Positions 46,008 to 56,929 of a stretch of 64,000 nucleotides of DNA are shown in pieces. Under the pieces are notes generated by a model. That model made no database searches. It was not told the DNA's origin and worked only from the letters and a program-made list of their open reading frames with translations. The position numbers and the translations under genes are program-made. Numbering within the stretch: position 1 is the stretch's first letter; every line of letters starts with the position of its first letter. Source of the stretch: Pempheris klunzingeri (Eukaryota; Chordata; Actinopteri; Acropomatiformes; Pempheridae); assembly GCF_042242105.1 (NCBI RefSeq), contig NC_092034.1:4707144-4771143 (forward strand), in the 5' to 3' direction.

Positions 46008-49000
46008 ATGGTGTGGCTGCAGAGTGTCATCCCCTTCACTGGTAGGCACAATTAACAACTTTACTGGAGCAGCATTTTATTTATACATTGACGTTGATGG
46101 TTGTTGAAAACACTGTATGTCTTTTTTAACAGGGATTCTTCTTTTGTTGCAGTGGACGACTGCTCTACCAAGTAAGCTACTGTGAAACATATTCTGTGTG
46201 TTTTCTTATTAACAATTTCAGACAACTGCTTTGCAAAACACACAGAAACGTGAAGACCTTGTGAAAATGCAACATACATGGAAGGACAGAGGACTTTTTT
46301 TTTTTTTTTATGAGCAAACTAGCTGATTGTTTTCTTGCTCCCCACCAGATTACTGTGCCAAGATAATAATATTGCTATGAGCTGACCAAAAGATTTAAAG
46401 ATCAGAAATGATCTCCTTCTCCACTGGCTCGTGAGTGATGATGACAAACTTGGGAAGTTGGAGCAGTTGAATATAGCATTTTTTCAACAGGAAGGCTGGA
46501 CTATAAATTGCTTAGTTTTCTTTGTCATCGAAAACCAAACAAGTTGAAGAAATAAAGTGAGGAAATGTGTTGTTTAAAGTTTTTCTATATGAAATCTCTG
46601 CATCTCAGACCAAAATAAATATGTGCCTCACCCCTCCCCAACCCCCATTGCAGCCTCTTTGGCTGGTCGGCCGAGCCTCTTGTTCATTCTCGCTCGTTCT
46701 CTTAACTTTTTGCGACCATGTTAGCTCAGTAGCTCAACTGAGTCTGTCGCAGCAGCTCTGACTCATTTTTCGCCTCAGTTTGTCTGTGCTGCGAGTTTGC
46801 TCACTGAATTACTTTGTTGATGATGTTTATTTATGCTCTGCTTGAGAAGAAGACTGACAAAGCTTTGTCTAAACTTCCACCCAAAGAACCTCTGCAGTAC
46901 CACCTCATCAATGACCTCCTGACCTGGTATGAAGCTCAGAGCTTCTGCAGGGTGAAGTACAGCGACCTGGCCACCGTGAACAACATGCACGACAAGAACA
47001 TGCTGGTCAAAATGCTCGGTAGTCATATGACACGCAGCTGGATCGGGCTGCAGAGAGGAGGAACTCGTAGGTGGATGTGGTCAGATGGCAGCGGCAGAGC
47101 ACGCTTCACCAAGTGGATGGACGGTGAACCGAACAACGACAGTGGCAGTGAATGGTGTGGAGAGCTGTCTGAGAAAGACGGGTGGAATGACTTACCATGT
47201 GAAGAGGAAAAAGGTTTTGTGTGTTATGAACGTGAGTAAGTGACACACAGTGTGACTTTTTTGTGGCACATTTAAAGTGCTAAAAAAAAGATATTTAAAT
47301 AATATTGTTAAACGTTGTTAAAAAAAAAGAAACAAAGCAGAAAAGCAGGCCTGTATTCACAATTACACAATTAATAAAAAACAAAACAAAAAGAGGAACT
47401 ACTACTACTCAGAAATGAATACACCTTGTACCCCTTTTGAAATCGCATTAGAGTGGACAATAAATGTAGTGAACTATTCAGTAAAAAGAGAGTGACACCA
47501 CCACAGCTTTTTGTCTTACTCTTATTCTCCCTTCCTTTGCAGAAGACATACCTGACATTGATTTTTACTGCTGTCTCCCTGTGTGTCTCTTCAGGTCAGA
47601 ATGGCAAAGAAAGGTATGTGTATCACTCAGAAAAAAGAGGCTGGGTGAGCAGTCTAGAGCAGTGCAGAAGTGAACACACTGACATGGCCTATGTAAACAC
47701 CGAGGAGGATAATTCAGAAATTGCTGAATTAACCAAAACATGGACGAGCGCTTTGTGGATGTCCAGCAAAGTGTGGATCGGTCTGTTCAATGATGCCTGG
47801 GTGTGGTCGGACGGAAGAGAAACCTCCTTCAGGAACTGGCTGAACGGCTCTCCTAACGGGGGAGACTGTGCCTCTGTGTTGCAGCAGGGCCACTGGGTTG
47901 GAGCTAATTGTAACGACAAGGCCACGTTTGTCTGTCAGGGCGGTGAGTGACTGAAAAGCAGAATTAATAGATTAATTCCTAGACGAGTCTTCACTTCTTC
48001 AGATATGTGACATGTCACTGGACATGAAGACTGTTGTTGGGTTTTTGCAGCCAGCAACAGTCACTGAATCTTTCTACAAGAGCAGCTTTAGGTTAAGGTC
48101 ACTTACAGCATGACTCTGCTGTGATGCTACAGGTCTCAAAGTAAAGAGGATGGTAATAAGGGTGAAGGTACGTTCTGATGGGAACCTCACTGACTCCACA
48201 GTCACTGATGCTCTCCTGGAAAAGGTAAAAAAGATATAATTGATGAAGTAATACTTAATATGTGTGTGTTTTTTTCTTTATGCATCTGCATATTAAAGAG
48301 AGACAATCCAGAAACAACAAGGAGCCACCAGAATACCCACTACTTATTTTATACTTAATACATATACTTTATACGTAATACATATACTTATTTTACATAA
48401 ACAGCCTCAAATTTTCACTTGAATAGTTTATAGATAGATAAATGTCACACAGGTGGGTAGGTAAGCCATTACTAGAGAGTATGATGGGGAAAAAATGCTT
48501 TGTTATTCGCTCTCAGTTGGAGACAGGCCTGAGACTTCAGATGGTGACTGATTTCACAATCAGATGGCGAAAAGACAAAAGTGGAGTCATCTTCCAACAC
48601 CAGGAGCAGCTGGAGGTTACAGACAAAACAGGTGAGTGTAGCTTCCTACTTTTAAAAGACTTTTAGCTTTAGTATTTAACCATCAGCGGTCATCAGCCGA
48701 GACTGTCCAATGCTACGACAGTATGGTAAAGTTCATAATTCCTCCCACAATCCAAAAACATGCACATTAGGTTAATTGGTAACTCTAAATTGCCCGTAGG
48801 TGTGAGTGTGAGAGTGAGTGGTTGTCTGTCTGTCTGTATGTGGCCCTGCGATTGGCTGGCGACCAGTCCAGGGTGTACCCCGCCTCTCGCCCGAAGTCAG
48901 CTGGGACTCCAGCTCCCCCCCGCGACCCTGACGGATAAGCGGTATAGAAGATGGATGGATGGATGGAATATTATACGTCGCTGCATTCATTTGATAATTA

Positions 49001-49487
49001 ACAACTTTGCTGGTTGAGATTAAGGATGAAAAACATAATCAGTAAATGTATTTTGATGTATGAAGATGAGACTTCGTGGGGGTAAATTCACAAGCTACCC
49101 ACCTTTACCAGCATTAATCAGCATTAAAATGACATGACTGCATTAATACTCATATTCCAATAATATAATGCACATAGAAACTTATATCAGAAAAAGGGTT
49201 TATATGTATTGATCCAATGATGTTAGTTAGACAAATAGTCATTAGTTAATTGGAAAAAGTCTGCAAGTAAAACAGACTATGCCTGGGAAAAATACCAATA
49301 ATCATGATAATATAATATTAATAATTCCCCATACAAAACATGCATAAAGTCCATATTTGTACATAGTGTCAAGTGTCACTTTAATATATTATTTTGAATT
49401 CCAACCTGTGTTAACTTAATTTTCTTTTCTTTTATTTGTAGTGCTCATATATTAATCAAAACTTGTTTTTCCATTACAGGATACTAA
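46008..49487 (+). CDS. C-type lectin gene 3: two CTLDs, no linker, secreted
   Basis: Exons: 46008-46041, 46133-46171, 46887-47231, 47595-47942, 48133-48224, 48517-48631, 49480-49487; 981 nt, 326 aa, phases compatible. The first two exons (34 and 39 nt, as in gene 2) give a clear signal peptide, MVWLQSVIPFTG then ILLLLQWTTALP. The third-exon acceptor (CCCAAAG at 46880-46886) is the least certain join. CTLD1 (about 25-140) carries mannose-type EPN and canonical WND, the best calcium site in the cluster. CTLD2 (140-255) has SPN and no WND (HWVGANC), so it is probably not a calcium-dependent sugar binder. The tail (256-326) is the shared domain (VIRVKVRSDGNLTDSTVTDA), with the conserved phase-0 intron. 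Polyadenylation signals are at 49639-49644 and 49657-49662. Confidence 0.72.
48740..48965. mobile_element. Common fish retroposon tail in lectin gene 3 intron 6
   Basis: It has the order CCTCCCACAATCCAAAAACATG, TTAATTGGTAACTCTAAATT, GGTGTACCCCGCCTCTCGCC, then ends in (ATGG)n after GACGGATAAGCGG. I recognise this layout as a very abundant fish interspersed repeat, read as a non-LTR retroelement 3' end because of the short-repeat tail. The intron position leaves the gene intact. Confidence 0.7.
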
Positions 49488-49669
49488 TTGTTCAGCAGAG
49501 GTGCCAATGATGTTGTTTCAATACAACTGTTAAAGTGTGTTGAACTGAGCGATCATTTAAATACTGTCTCCAGATTCTGTGTGTTTATGTTCTGTGTAAA
49601 AATGTATCTTAATAATTGATGAATGTGTCCTCTTGAAAAATAAATATTCTAACCTGAATAAATGACCTA

Positions 49670-51140
49670 CCAGACCTCCTTGTCTCAGCTGAAGTCTTTA
49701 TTTAAGTCTTCATGCACATGTACAAATCTTTCACAGTTTGTAAATGTGTCCATAAGTCAAGAAGACTTTGATCTCTGAAACAGTAGTTTTTTTTAGGTAG
49801 GGTAGGGGGTCATGTGTGTCCAGGGCCTCATAATCCATCCATGGTCCAAAAAAACCAAAAAGCACCTCCAAAACTTATAATTTAACTCTCGGATATATCA
49901 TGTTTGTTAAATTTAAACGTAAAAAATAATGTTATGGCTCTGCAACGTTTTATCATGTTTATGCTTCAAATGTTGAACTATTCCTTTAAAAATGAATAGC
50001 GCATATATGCTGCACATGTAGTATTAAAATGAACTCTTCAAATGAATCTTTTTGTCTTGGGAACTGTTCCAGAAATTAAAGCCAAGATAAATGAGGTATC
50101 TGAGTCTTCCCACAGAGAGCGATTCACTTCTGAAACTGATGAAACAGGAGAGACAGACTCCGAGAGGAAGAGAAAGCAAGAGACAGAGTCACTCTGAAGG
50201 ACGAGTGGGACAATAGCTTGAAATATTTAGATATCTGTTTCCGTTTCAGGCACTGCTGGAAGAGCAGGGTGTGTCTGATGTAAGAATAAGCTTTCAAAAA
50301 TGAATGCAATGTTCTATCGCAAACAAGACAATGGAACCAAACAGGTTCAGTTCACCTGAGACTATTTTAAGAGCACTGATGAAACAAACCAAACCCAGCT
50401 GTTCCTCCGCAGATCACTTTTGTTTTACTGTAAATCAAAACTTAGCAATTGTTTGCAACCACGGTGACACAATGCTTTTCATTGCACTTATTCTGAGCCG
50501 TAACAAATTAAGTCTTTTTTCCTATTTCTAATGCAGGTTGTTAATTCATTCATCCATTTGATCCTTTTGAATTGTGTCATGAATTTCACATGTTGTGATG
50601 AAGAAAATATGTAATTACAAGAAATACTGCACACCCAGAAGTTGCATAAGTGGCATTAAATTAGCCAGTGCCACTAGAGCTATTTTCTTTTTGACAAAAT
50701 CTTAACTAAATGTCCACTTACTAGCTTTTTTCTGGAGTTTATTTAGTTGTCAGGAAGATAGCTCAGTTGTAGAGAGAGCTCAGTCTCCACTGTGTGAATA
50801 TACATATACATTTGCCTTTGAGTGTGTGGACATGACAGAAAGCAAACATGTCAGACACAAATTATTATTCAAAGTCATTTATATACAAGTTAAAACATGC
50901 CTGTAGTTATATAGAAGCCACACAGAAGTTTACTGGAAAGCAGGACATTTCCTATCACCAGAGCTGACTGAGCGGAAAGACTTTCATTTAACTGGAAAGT
51001 TCAGTGGCTTGACACAAGATATTGTCACTCACACAGACGATAGTACATTTGCTGTCAGTATGCTGAATCAACACCAAACCCAATAAGATGCAGGTCATAG
51101 GCAAAGGAATGTACAGTATGCAGAGGGCATGGCTTAAAGC
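49670..51140. other. Intergenic stretch between lectin gene 3 and the SAMD9L-like gene
   Basis: No exon is supported. TTTC/GAAA spaced motifs around 50975-50996 (GGAAAGACTTTCATTTAACT) are only weakly like an interferon-response element. Confidence 0.45.
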
Positions 51141-51144
51141 TGTT

Positions 51145-51202
51145 TATAAATGAAACCCTCTGGCTCTTTTAGTCATCCACACACCTGGAGGACCTCAAAC
51201 AG
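51145..51202 (+). promoter_or_regulatory. TATA box and 5' non-coding exon of the SAMD9L-like gene
   Basis: TATAAA at 51145-51150 is followed by a short leader ending CAAACAG|GTAACA (donor at 51203). The matching acceptor ACCTCTTCAG ends at 52103, 11 bp before the ATG at 52115. The layout (TATA, short leader, one large coding exon) suits an inducible gene. Confidence 0.6.
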
Positions 51203-52114
51203 GTAACATGATTTACAAAATTCTTGTTTATTTTTCCATTATTTATTTTATTACATTTTGAAGTGCTTTCATTTGGTAGGAATGTGTGCTATTATTTTAC
51301 TGGCACTCACAGTCCTTCAATCTCATGATCATGCTACTGCTGAGAAAAAGCATATACCTAATATCATTAGCATTTAGACATTATTCTATATCTGTTTGGA
51401 GATATAATGTTTTGATCTGTCAGCTTGTTTTCAACTCTATAGATCTGTAAACATTTTATTGTAAGTAATCTGTTCTGGGATATGTATTTTTTGACTAGAA
51501 ATTAAGCATCTTAAGTGATCATACAGGTCAGTGAACTACAACATTAGGTTTCAGTGAATATGGGAAACCTTCAAGGCTACCACTTTCTAATAAGTTACTA
51601 GTTAGAGAGGGGTTCAGAAGCTGTTGATGTATAGTAGTAATTCTTAAACAATAATAATGTTTATTAAATGATTTAGTAATGCTTTATATATTCAAATCCA
51701 TTATACATCATTAGTGAGAACAAATGTGAACTCATTAACAAAATCTCTATAGAGAGCCACATAACAAGTCTAATAAATGCTCATGGGTTTTTCATTTTCT
51801 AAAGCAGACAGGTAGTCTGATGATTAATGTTAATAAGTTATTGATAATTGAACTGAAGACTACAACTGCAAATGTGAATAAGTTGTTAATTAATTGCTGT
51901 TAGTCCAGAATTTTTCCGAGAGGGTCAGAGGTCAAAATTGCATTGGAACAAGATCATCTATAGAGCCATGCCCCTTTACAAAAGGGGGCCTTATTAGAAA
52001 GTGGTACCATGTAAAGATTATATAATGTAGAATAATTCTATGAGGAAATATAGCATTGTATTCTTTAGAATGACTAAAATAAGCTCTATTATCACCTCTT
52101 CAGGTACTTGTACA

Positions 52115-54355
52115 ATGACGAACAACGATATTGAAGCAGAACGAGAGACGAATATTTTCGTCTTGATGTCTGAGCTTACCAACATGAGCGGTAACCAAGA
52201 TAACAATCTGGCCACCGACAGCTGTGTGAAACTGTTCTCTTTATTGGCGTTGCTGAAGGCGTACAATCCTGCGTCGTACCTCCTCATGTCTGAGTGTCAA
52301 AAGATCCTTGGACCACCTGATCCCATCCATGGAGGCCCCCCCTTTGAAGACAGAATGGAGCCTTTTATGTCTTTCATCGACATGTCCGAACTAAGCTCTG
52401 GACATGTATGTCTGACTGACCAAAAATGTGCACAAGTCGCTTTGGAGCTACTATCTGAAAATCTCCTGGCAAAGAGGAGTACTATAATGGAGATGCTGTT
52501 TTCAGTTTGTGGAGATCAGCCCCAACCAGATATAATCCAGTTCATCAAAGAGTTGCTAACAAAGAGAGAAACTGGAGAACACGGGAAAAAAGAGAAGTTC
52601 TCAAGGCTGATTGAAGATATACAGGAGAAAGAGGGCTTTACCAAAGCTGTCTCTGTCTTGAAAACTGCATCAGATAAATTTAGACAAGACCCATTTTTCC
52701 CCCAAACTATTTCCCGACTGTATTACATCACAGGAGGCAGAACTGAAAGTTTCATTGCTGAACAATGGGCAAGGGAAGCCATTAGAAGAGCTCCAAACAA
52801 CTCTTACATGGCTGACACTCTTGGGCAGATTTACAAGAAGCGTTTGATGAGAGAAGCCTGGCAGCAGGAAATCTTAAACAGGGCAAAAGAAGCCTTAAGA
52901 GCATTTGAAGATGTGGAGAGGAAAGCTGACCAAGAGGTGGGTCCAGAAATGATGGACACAGCAGGTGCTGCAAACATGTCACATACCTTCAACAACAGAG
53001 GCTGTTTTGGCTTCATTCAAGTGGCAAAGATAGTCTTTGATAAACTCAGAAAGTATCCCTCACAAGAGCACAATAGCTTCATCCAAACCTTACAAATGAA
53101 AGTTGAAGCCAAGTTTGACTTCTTTGAATGGTACCTCACCTACTCAGAGGAAAGCATGTCGGTCTTTGAGCCAGATTACTTCTGGAGGGACATTGTGCTT
53201 TGTTACCAATATTACACAGCAAAATCAGCAGCTGAATCCACCAGCTTTCCAGGCCTTCTGGATTGTCTGAATCACAGCCTTTTCATGTCAAAAGGAATAC
53301 GGGCTGGGTTTGAGGAGACTGAGCCTGATTTAGAGGCAATCCAGGATCATTTGAAAACCGCCTACGAGGCGAATGTTGATGATGTCAAAATAGCTGAGAG
53401 GTACATCCTCTCCAACATCATCCTGAGCAACAAGCTGCAGAATTCTCCTCAGCTCACATCGGTGCAAGAACTCCAAGTAATCATGCACAGATTCTTGGGC
53501 ACAGAAATTGGGTGGAGAAGCTCCGAGTTTTACCTTTTGCTTCTGCTGTTGTTTTGGCCTGAGGAGCAGCCACAGGTGGTGCAAGAAGTGGATGATGAAG
53601 GAGCAGAACAACAGGCCACAGAGGATGAGAAGTCAGAGGACAAAACCTGGGAGGATGAGGAACAGGTGGTGCAAGAAGTGGATGATGAAGGAGCAGAACA
53701 ACAGGCCACAGAGGATGAGAAGTCAGAGGACAAAACCTGGGAGGATGAGGAACAGGTGGTGCAAGAAGTGGATGATGAAGGAGCAGAACAACAGGCCACA
53801 GAGGATGAGAAGTCAGAGGACAAAACCTGGGAGGATGAGGAACAAGAAACAAGAGGAGAGCCTGCACAACCACCTCCTGATCTCATATTTATCCCTGACC
53901 TGCAACAGCATGTCACATTCATGAAGAGAAGTTTTGACAGAGCTAAGTATGGCAAGTACCTTCGAGGCCGTTACCTTTTGCCTCTGTTTTTCCTGGGAAA
54001 GGGTTCTGGACTGAGCAAATGGATTCACAAATCAAGGCTGGATGCAATCGTGGAAGAGAAGGTGGATGCTGAGTTTGCTGATTACCAAGGTGACAAAAAG
54101 AAGCAAAAATGTTTGCTCATCAAAGAAATGTGGGTTGAGAGAAAAGTGTGGCAAGTCCCAGAAATCCAAGATATCCTTCTCCCAGTCCAGGTAGAGCCAT
54201 GCCAACCTCCCATGATGCAACAGATGGAGGGTGAGGAATACAACGTGTTTGTTTGTGCTGGAGGGAAGAAAATAGAGGCTACAACAAAGGACAAACCTGA
54301 TGCTTCAGCGCCTTACTATCTTGGCTTCACGATTCAGGGTCCTGTCCTCTTCTAA
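52115..54355 (+). CDS. samd9l-like: SAMD9/SAMD9L-like protein, C-terminal half only
   Basis: 746 aa in one exon. The start at 52115 is preferred to the in-frame ATG at 52040 because a good acceptor ends at 52103, between them. The sequence resembles the part of SAMD9/SAMD9L after the P-loop NTPase: LLALLKAYNPASYLLMSECQ and GGPPFEDRMEPF near 43-85, helical TPR-like repeats (WAREAIRRAPNNSYMADTLG near 220-236), FNNRGCFGFIQVAKIVFDKL near 292, and the OB-like C-terminus ending YYLGFTIQGPVLF. The SAM, AlbA-like, SIR2-like and NTPase parts of full-length members (about 1500 aa) are absent, with no coding remnant upstream. Residues 488-577 are three identical 30-residue acidic repeats. Full-length relatives are interferon-induced inhibitors of translation and viral growth; what a C-terminal-only form does is unknown. 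AATAAA is at 55042-55047. Confidence 0.8.
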   Translation: MTNNDIEAERETNIFVLMSELTNMSGNQDNNLATDSCVKLFSLLALLKAYNPASYLLMSECQKILGPPDPIHGGPPFEDRMEPFMSFIDMSELSSGHVCLTDQKCAQVALELLSENLLAKRSTIMEMLFSVCGDQPQPDIIQFIKELLTKRETGEHGKKEKFSRLIEDIQEKEGFTKAVSVLKTASDKFRQDPFFPQTISRLYYITGGRTESFIAEQWAREAIRRAPNNSYMADTLGQIYKKRLMREAWQQEILNRAKEALRAFEDVERKADQEVGPEMMDTAGAANMSHTFNNRGCFGFIQVAKIVFDKLRKYPSQEHNSFIQTLQMKVEAKFDFFEWYLTYSEESMSVFEPDYFWRDIVLCYQYYTAKSAAESTSFPGLLDCLNHSLFMSKGIRAGFEETEPDLEAIQDHLKTAYEANVDDVKIAERYILSNIILSNKLQNSPQLTSVQELQVIMHRFLGTEIGWRSSEFYLLLLLLFWPEEQPQVVQEVDDEGAEQQATEDEKSEDKTWEDEEQVVQEVDDEGAEQQATEDEKSEDKTWEDEEQVVQEVDDEGAEQQATEDEKSEDKTWEDEEQETRGEPAQPPPDLIFIPDLQQHVTFMKRSFDRAKYGKYLRGRYLLPLFFLGKGSGLSKWIHKSRLDAIVEEKVDAEFADYQGDKKKQKCLLIKEMWVERKVWQVPEIQDILLPVQVEPCQPPMMQQMEGEEYNVFVCAGGKKIEATTKDKPDASAPYYLGFTIQGPVLF
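53576..53845 (+). repeat. Coding minisatellite, 3 x 90 bp, identical copies
   Basis: Copies start at GTGGTGCAAGAAGTGG positions 53576, 53666 and 53756; each is 90 bp (30 codons) and they read as identical except the last base. Each encodes an acidic unit beginning VVQEVDDEGAEQQ. It follows the FWPEEQPQ motif of the family. Confidence 0.95.
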
Positions 54356-55060
54356 GTGAAATTTGCTCACATGTCTGGGCAGGGTTTAACAATGAATACA
54401 TTTGGACTGTAATCCTTTTTGCACCATGAATGTATCTGTATAATTTTATTGCAAACAATTCACGACCAAAGTGGTGGTGTGACCGACAGACCAACATTGT
54501 CATCCCTGCTAGAGCTGTTAAAACGATTGCTTTAGGGGCAGAACAACTGTAAGCTTTGGCAAAAACTCCCACTATTTAATTGCTTTTTACATTATGTTAC
54601 CAGTGCAATGTAAGGTGTGTGTGGTAAACTGAAATATACGGTAATTTATGAGGCTGTAGTAGATGGTAATGGTGGTATGGTTAACAAATTATTTTCATGA
54701 AACAATTCTTCATTATCAATTTTTGTGAGGGTGGATGGGTACATTGTTCCTTTCAAAATCAAGTTGACATTTTTTGCTGTCTTTGTTTAGTTGAATACTC
54801 GATTCTGATTGATTAAGTTACGGCATTCCTTACATGATGAACATACGTTCTTTTTTCTTAAAATGTACTTACAAACAAATTTACAACAGGAGGTAAAATT
54901 GTTGGATTGCATTGGATTTTGAGTTGTTGCTTGTGTTCCTGTTAATTAAATCTATCATGATTGTGCATTCTAACATAAATCAATGTTTTCAAAACATGTT
55001 GTGAAAATGTCATCAAAAATATTATATGCTGTTGATTTGGAAATAAAATTAAGAGATTAA
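54356..55060 (+). other. 3' UTR of the SAMD9L-like gene
   Basis: A/T-rich untranslated sequence from the TAA to AATAAA at 55042-55047. Confidence 0.5.
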
Positions 55061-55354
55061 CTGCAGTTGAAGTGTACTGATTTTCTTTAATTAGACTTTT
55101 TTGAGAGAGCAGGGGGAACGTACTTTACGTAGTTTATTTCAGCCTTTTCTTTTGAGATATAAAAAGGGTAAAGTAGTTACTTAAAAAAGCAGCTTTAATG
55201 GATCACAAAGGGGAGTTTTTCTGTACTGAATGTTGAGGACAACAATCCTGTTTCTGTATCAGAAATGTATTTTCCTCATCATCATACTGCAGTTAAAAGT
55301 CTGACCCAAAACCTGAACCTTCTTGTATCTTCTCTGATGCCGATGATGTGCAGT

Positions 55355-56290
55355 TGATGAAAGGAAACTTCCGCTGACAACGACGTAGTGAATAAAAATA
55401 GGTTTATTGCAAAAAGGTCAGTTGTCTAAGTGACAAATTGGTTTGAAGAAGTTTGGCCAAAGTGAGAAATTATCAAGAAGATAATTAGTTTAGAAAATTT
55501 AGGATTGAGAGCTCTGGGTATTCCTTCCTATACTTAATGTGTGTAATGGATTGTTAGTAAATAGATATAAATATGGTGTGATTAACTATAGGACAGTTTA
55601 GTAAGATATAAGAAAGAGATATTTTAGTTCCATTAATGATAAAAGCTTATGAGCCCTCTTATAAAGGGACATTTTATATAATTGAGAAATGAGTATGAGT
55701 CCCATAAAAGGACATTTGTAAATTCTATGAGCCTCACAAGAGGACGTTTGTAAAACACATGAGCCTTGTGAATAAGAGGACTTAGTACATACAAGAGAAC
55801 ACATGAGCCTCATAAGAGGACGTTTTTACATCTGATAAAACATATGAGCCTTTGCCGAGTCTGTGGAGGAGTGGAGAGACCAGTGAGGACATTCTGGTTA
55901 TACAAATATAAAGAAGTATGAGTATAAGAAGTAAAATAAAGGAAAGGATTAACCTTTGAGAAAGTGTGAGGAAATAAATTCTGAAATTAGATATAGGAGT
56001 AGTAGAAGATTTTGGTCGCCAGGGAAGTGTTAAGAGAGGAATGCAGTTTCTCTTTGTCTTTTGGTCAGCTAATGTGTGTGAATATGTCTGAGTGCAGACT
56101 GCATTTTGAGGAGAATCTATCTGCTTGAAAGAGCATGTGGGTTTACTCAAAATAGGAGAAAAGAGAGGTTTAACTGTTAGAGGATAGGTTTGGTATCTTG
56201 GTTGTTGAGAAGGAGGTTTTTTCTAGTTTTTGTGAGTGTACTTTGCTTTTTTGTGTCTCATTAGACTGGGTCTGTCTGGCCCTCAGGCAG
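55355..56290 (-). mobile_element. Second LTR-like element, antisense, with degenerate tandem repeats
   Basis: The left 75 bp (55355-55430; TGATGAAAGGAAAC, CCGCTGACAACGAC, AAAAATAGGTTTATT, TCAGTTGTCTAA) matches the LTR-like end at 9738-9812. Read on the minus strand it has AATAAA (55403-55408) and ends in CA. Rightward, about 55630-55860 is a degenerate tandem array of GAGCCTC..AAGAGGAC units, comparable to the U3-like repeats of the first copy. The right edge is not established; 56290 is a guess. Confidence 0.45.
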
Positions 56291-56929
56291 TTTGAGCTAG
56301 ATGTTCACTCTTTGATGGTCAGAGTAGACTGGAAGTTGTGGTTAAGTTTAAGAGGCGGAGTAAAGGAAGTTACCTAATTTTTGAAGGCCATTTAGTTTGC
56401 TTCTTTTTGAAGGAGGAGTGGCAAGAGAGCCCTTCCCCTTTGTTTTTTCTTTTCTCTCTGTGGAAGATAGAGAGATGGAGAATTAGAGAAGAAGAGATTT
56501 AAGGCCATATCACATTGAAGATTGATTACATATCTACTTTTAGAATAGAATAAGTATACGTAAGTCAATAATACATTGATAGAATGGTGTCGGTTAATAG
56601 TTGCTGTCCAAACAGAAACTTTCATGAGAAAACATGTTACATTAGCATATAATAACCTAAATGTTGACAGATAATGTGTGTACAACAGGGGAGAACACTC
56701 CTGATGGTGATTCACAAATATCAAGGGTTGCGGATGATACTGAATTGATTTGGTGCATTTTATCCACGAACTCTTTTAAAGTAATTGCAAGTATCTACCT
56801 GCGTATTTTGTTCGGATTGCTGGTGTTTGGGTTGAGTGCGCTCAAATAGCTGAGAGTTGTTGATGTGGGTTTCATTGTCTGAGCATGATCTAATTTGATT
56901 TAAGAAGAGTCAGGTAAAACGGTCCAACA

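Noticed and set aside
46814..46886. Lectin gene 3 starting at an ATG near 46820
   Set aside because: That start gives no signal peptide. The two small exons at 46008 and 46133 reproduce the 34-nt and 39-nt exon pair of lectin gene 2 and give a clean signal peptide.
50970..50996. Interferon-response element upstream of the SAMD9L-like gene
   Set aside because: TTTC/GAAA pieces are present but the spacing does not match a full ISRE, so it is not reported as a site.
52040..52114. In-frame ATG 25 codons before the chosen SAMD9L-like start
   Set aside because: A good acceptor (ACCTCTTCAG, ending at 52103) lies between it and the ATG at 52115, and a TATA-plus-donor exon exists at 51145-51202. The extra codons would be intronic.
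53481..53955. Three long open frames overlapping the 90-bp repeats, two antisense and one in another sense frame
   Set aside because: They exist only because a stop-free repeat is tripled; they have no recognisable domain and lie inside a clear coding exon.
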